Origin: Actibacterium sp. 188UL27-1
GTDB lineage: Bacteria; Pseudomonadota; Alphaproteobacteria; Rhodobacterales; Rhodobacteraceae
Direction of reading: 5' to 3'
Assembly (NCBI RefSeq): GCF_016901225.1
Contig: NZ_JAFEUL010000008.1
Span: 62,001-126,000 of the forward strand
DNA length: 64,000 nucleotides
Shown: positions 61,476 to 64,000 of the stretch, in pieces
Layout of the letters: every line of letters starts with the position of its first letter
Numbering within the stretch: position 1 is the first letter of the stretch
Program-made: the position numbers and the translations under genes
The notes under the pieces: model-generated
Told to the model about the DNA's origin: nothing
Database searches by the model: none
Seen by the model: the letters and a program-made list of their open reading frames with translations, nothing else

Positions 61476-63101
61476 ATGGCGCAGTTCATCAATGCCAAGG
61501 AAAACCTCGTGACCGAGGCCATAGACGGCCTGTTGGCGGCCGCGGGCGGGGCTTTGTCCCGCCTCGATGGCTACCCCCATATCAAGGTCGTCTGCCGCGC
61601 CGATTGGGATAAATCCCGCGTCGCCCTGATCTCGGGCGGCGGGTCGGGGCATGAACCCGCCCATGCTGGTTTCGTGGGCCCCGGCATGCTGACAGCGGCG
61701 GTTTGTGGGGAGGTTTTTGCCTCCCCCTCCGTCGACGCCGTGCTGGCGGGCATCCTGGCCGTCACGGGAGAGGCCGGGTGCCTCCTGATCGTTAAGAACT
61801 ACACCGGCGACCGCCTCAACTTTGGCCTCGCCGCGGAACGCGCCCGCGCCCTGGGCCGCAAGGTGGAGATGGTGGTGGTCGATGATGACATCGCCTTGCC
61901 CGACCTGCCCCAACCGCGCGGCGTGGCTGGCACGCTTTTTGTCCACAAGGTCGCGGGAGCCCAGGCCGAACAGGGCAAGGATCTGGCCACGGTGACTGCC
62001 GCCGCCAAGCAGGTCATCGGCAAGATCGTCTCCATCGGGATGAGCCTCGACACCTGCACCATTCCCGGTTCCCCCAAGGAAGAACGCATCGCGGCTGGCA
62101 AGGCCGAACTGGGTCTGGGCATCCACGGCGAACCGGGGGTGCAGCAGGTGGCTTTCGTCGATGCGCGTTCTGCCGTGACGATGGTCACCGAGCGACTGGC
62201 GCCCCATCTGACCGGCGGCACGGCGGTCGCGCTGGTCAACAACCTTGGCTCGACCACGCCGCTGGAGATGTCGGTGCTCACCCATGCCTTGACCGAAACC
62301 GGCGCGATTGGTCACATCATCGGCCCGGCTGCGATGATGACGTCGCTGGATATGCACGGCTTTTCGATCTCGGTCCTGGAGGCCGACGCGGCCGAGCAGG
62401 ATGCCTTGGCCGCGCCGGTCCCCATGGCCGCCTGGCCCGGCCTGCACCAGGTGGTGCCGGTCCCTGTGATGCCGATGCCCGACGGGTTGACGCCCATCGC
62501 CCCCATCGCCTCGCACAATGACCGGGCCCGCGGGACCATTGAAAAGGTCGCCGACTTGCTGATCGCCGCCGAACCCAAGTTGAATGAGCTTGATGCGAAA
62601 TCCGGCGATGGCGACACGGGCGCGACCCTCGCCACCGCAGCGCGCGCTTTAAAAGGTGGGTTGGACCGGATGCCGCTGGCTGACCTGACCCAGCTTTTCC
62701 CGGCCTTGGGCAATGAGTTGAGCCAGACCATGGGCGGCTCTTCCGGTGTCATCCTAGCAATTTTCTTTAACGCGACAGGCGATGCCTGCGCCAACGGCGC
62801 CTCGATCCATGCCGCGCTGCAAGAAGGGTTGGCCCGGGTCAGCGAGGTTGGCGGCGCACAGGTTGGCGACCGCACCATGATCGACGCGCTGTCGCCTGCT
62901 TTGACGGCCTTACCTGACGGGATCACCGCTGCCGCCAAGGCGGCCCGCCAAGGGGCCGATCACACGGCTCATATCCACCGGGCCAAGGCGGGGCGCGCGG
63001 CCTATGTGCCCGAGGAAAACCTGAAGGGCCACAATGACCCGGGCGCAGAGGCCGTCGCCCTTTTGTTCGAGGGCCTGGCCCGCGAAATGGCGGAGGGCTG
63101 A
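61476..63101 (+). CDS. Dihydroxyacetone kinase, fused DhaK and DhaL domains
   Basis: 541 residues. The N-terminal DhaK domain binds the substrate (LISGGGSGHEPAHAGFVG, IVKNYTGDRLNFGLAAERAR, VNNLGSTTPLEMSVL). The C-terminal DhaL domain binds ATP-Mg (KSGDGDTGATLATAARAL, GGSSGVILAIFF). A GGGAGGGA ribosome site precedes the ATG at 61476. This one-piece, ATP-dependent form phosphorylates dihydroxyacetone or related ketoses such as erythrulose. It tells what the imported sugar is likely turned into. Confidence 0.93.
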   Translation: MAQFINAKENLVTEAIDGLLAAAGGALSRLDGYPHIKVVCRADWDKSRVALISGGGSGHEPAHAGFVGPGMLTAAVCGEVFASPSVDAVLAGILAVTGEAGCLLIVKNYTGDRLNFGLAAERARALGRKVEMVVVDDDIALPDLPQPRGVAGTLFVHKVAGAQAEQGKDLATVTAAAKQVIGKIVSIGMSLDTCTIPGSPKEERIAAGKAELGLGIHGEPGVQQVAFVDARSAVTMVTERLAPHLTGGTAVALVNNLGSTTPLEMSVLTHALTETGAIGHIIGPAAMMTSLDMHGFSISVLEADAAEQDALAAPVPMAAWPGLHQVVPVPVMPMPDGLTPIAPIASHNDRARGTIEKVADLLIAAEPKLNELDAKSGDGDTGATLATAARALKGGLDRMPLADLTQLFPALGNELSQTMGGSSGVILAIFFNATGDACANGASIHAALQEGLARVSEVGGAQVGDRTMIDALSPALTALPDGITAAAKAARQGADHTAHIHRAKAGRAAYVPEENLKGHNDPGAEAVALLFEGLAREMAEG

Positions 63102-63147
63102 CGCCATCGCCACCAGGGACCAAGCGGAGGCTGCGGGCAAGCCTACG

Positions 63148-64000
63148 GTGAACGATATCGCGCGGGTGGCCGGTGTCAGCCTCGCCACCGTCGACCGGGT
63201 GCTGAATGATCGCCCCGGCGTGCGCAAGGTGACCATCGCAAAGGTCCAGACCGCTATTGATACGCTGGGCTACATCCGCGACACGGCGGCCGCCAATCTG
63301 GCGCGCAAACGGGTCTACACGATCCTTTTCATCCTGCCTGCCACGGGCAGCGAATTTGTGGCCGGGCTGGAAGAGGCTATTCGGGACCAGTCCCAGAAGC
63401 TCGCCCTTGACCGCACGCAGTTGCGGGTTGCCAAGGCCACGCCCTTTGATCCGCAACAGATCGTGGCGGCCTTGGATGCCGTTGATCCGCATGAGGTTGA
63501 CGGTATCGCTCTTTTCGGGCCCGAGACGCCGTCGATCCGCGATGCCGTGCGCCGGATCAGGGCGCGGGGCGTGGCTGTGGTGGCGCTGGTGTCGGACCTG
63601 CCAAGCTCGGACCGGGATCATTTCGTGGGCATCGACAACCTGGCCGCCGGACGCACCGCGGCGCAGTTGATGGGCCGGTTCCTGCGGATACAGGGCACCG
63701 TGTTGGTCCTGACCGGATCGCGCCTGGCGCGGGATCACCTGGAGCGGCGGCAGGGGTTTGATCTGGTCATGGCCGATGAGTTTCCCGGTCAGCAGGTCGT
63801 CGCCTCGGTCGAAGGGCGGGACGATCCGGCGCTCATCAACGATCTGCTCACCCGCGCGTTTGACAGCTACCCCGATCTGGTCGGCATCTATGCCTCAGCC
63901 GCCGACCATGCCGGTTTGATCCAGTATCTGTCTCAATCGGCGCCGGGCAAGGGGCCGGTCGTCGTGGCCCATGAATTGACCCCCATGGCCCGGCGCGCTT
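63148..64000 (+). CDS. LacI-family regulator, partial (3' end outside window)
   Basis: 284 residues visible, running off the window. A helix-turn-helix of LacI type is clear (VNDIARVAGVSLATVDRVLNDRPGVR), followed by the effector domain (TILFILPATGSEFVAGLEEAI, VDGIALFGPETP, VALVSDLPSSDRDHFVGIDN, VLTGSRLARDHLERRQGF). GTG at 63148 is the only usual start before the helix-turn-helix, but it has no close ribosome site. A GGAGGG lies 8 nt before an ATC at 63106 in the same frame, so initiation may be unusual there. It probably controls the sugar operon it follows. Confidence 0.85.
   Translation, partial: MNDIARVAGVSLATVDRVLNDRPGVRKVTIAKVQTAIDTLGYIRDTAAANLARKRVYTILFILPATGSEFVAGLEEAIRDQSQKLALDRTQLRVAKATPFDPQQIVAALDAVDPHEVDGIALFGPETPSIRDAVRRIRARGVAVVALVSDLPSSDRDHFVGIDNLAAGRTAAQLMGRFLRIQGTVLVLTGSRLARDHLERRQGFDLVMADEFPGQQVVASVEGRDDPALINDLLTRAFDSYPDLVGIYASAADHAGLIQYLSQSAPGKGPVVVAHELTPMARRA

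Noticed and set aside
1-64000. CRISPR arrays, tRNA or rRNA genes, insertion sequences, prophage genes
   Set aside because: I looked for repeat-spacer patterns, transposase motifs and conserved RNA sequences and saw none.

Overview
The window is a GC-rich (roughly 60 percent by eye), densely coding chromosomal segment of an alphaproteobacterium, most likely a member of the Rhodobacteraceae (Roseobacter group). The reasons are the sucCDAB arrangement, a complete bhcRABCD cluster, several TRAP and ABC importers, a PuuE-UraD fusion and a VPLPA-type C-terminal sorting signal. No rRNA, tRNA, CRISPR array, insertion sequence or phage gene was seen.

Region 1 (1-14,090, all minus strand) is one long TCA-cycle operon read sucC, sucD, sucA, sucB. 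Six small exported proteins of unknown function sit between sucC and sucD. Two more, plus two DUF805 membrane proteins, sit between sucD and sucA. Gaps are mostly under 10 bp or are 4-bp overlaps. Upstream of sucC lie two identical TGTGATCACA palindromes 21 bp apart. Two further small genes follow sucB, the last one cut by the window edge.

Region 2 (14,097-24,426) holds a metallo-beta-lactamase-fold hydrolase and an ABM monooxygenase, divergent from an isopropylmalate-dehydrogenase-type enzyme and a Gfo/Idh/MocA oxidoreductase. A TakP-like TRAP importer, a non-pyrrolysine MttB-family methyltransferase and an integral membrane protein follow.

Region 3 (24,444-34,060) is the beta-hydroxyaspartate cycle cluster bhcR/bhcABCD, a divergent GAPDH paralogue, and purine-catabolism genes (allA, puuE-uraD fusion, uraH). 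Ureidoglycolate lyase makes glyoxylate and the bhc enzymes assimilate it, so the two blocks form a plausible route from purines to C4 acids.

Region 4 (34,162-42,519) has an orphan tandem peptide-type ABC ATPase, a LacI regulator, a Sel1-like protein, and an operon led by a guanidine-I (ykkC) riboswitch. That operon encodes an ABC importer, a guanidine-hydrolase-like ureohydrolase with a His-rich N-terminus, and a small His-rich protein.

Region 5 (42,850-49,686) is a LacI-controlled beta-glucoside operon with three apparent lesions: frameshifts in the GH1 glucosidase and the binding protein, and an in-frame stop in the ATPase. Region 6 (49,683-55,282) has a class III aminotransferase and a TAXI-type TRAP importer with a universal stress protein. 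Region 7 (55,440-64,000) is a carbohydrate ABC importer with two ATPases, a VOC protein, a one-piece dihydroxyacetone kinase and a LacI regulator cut by the window end.
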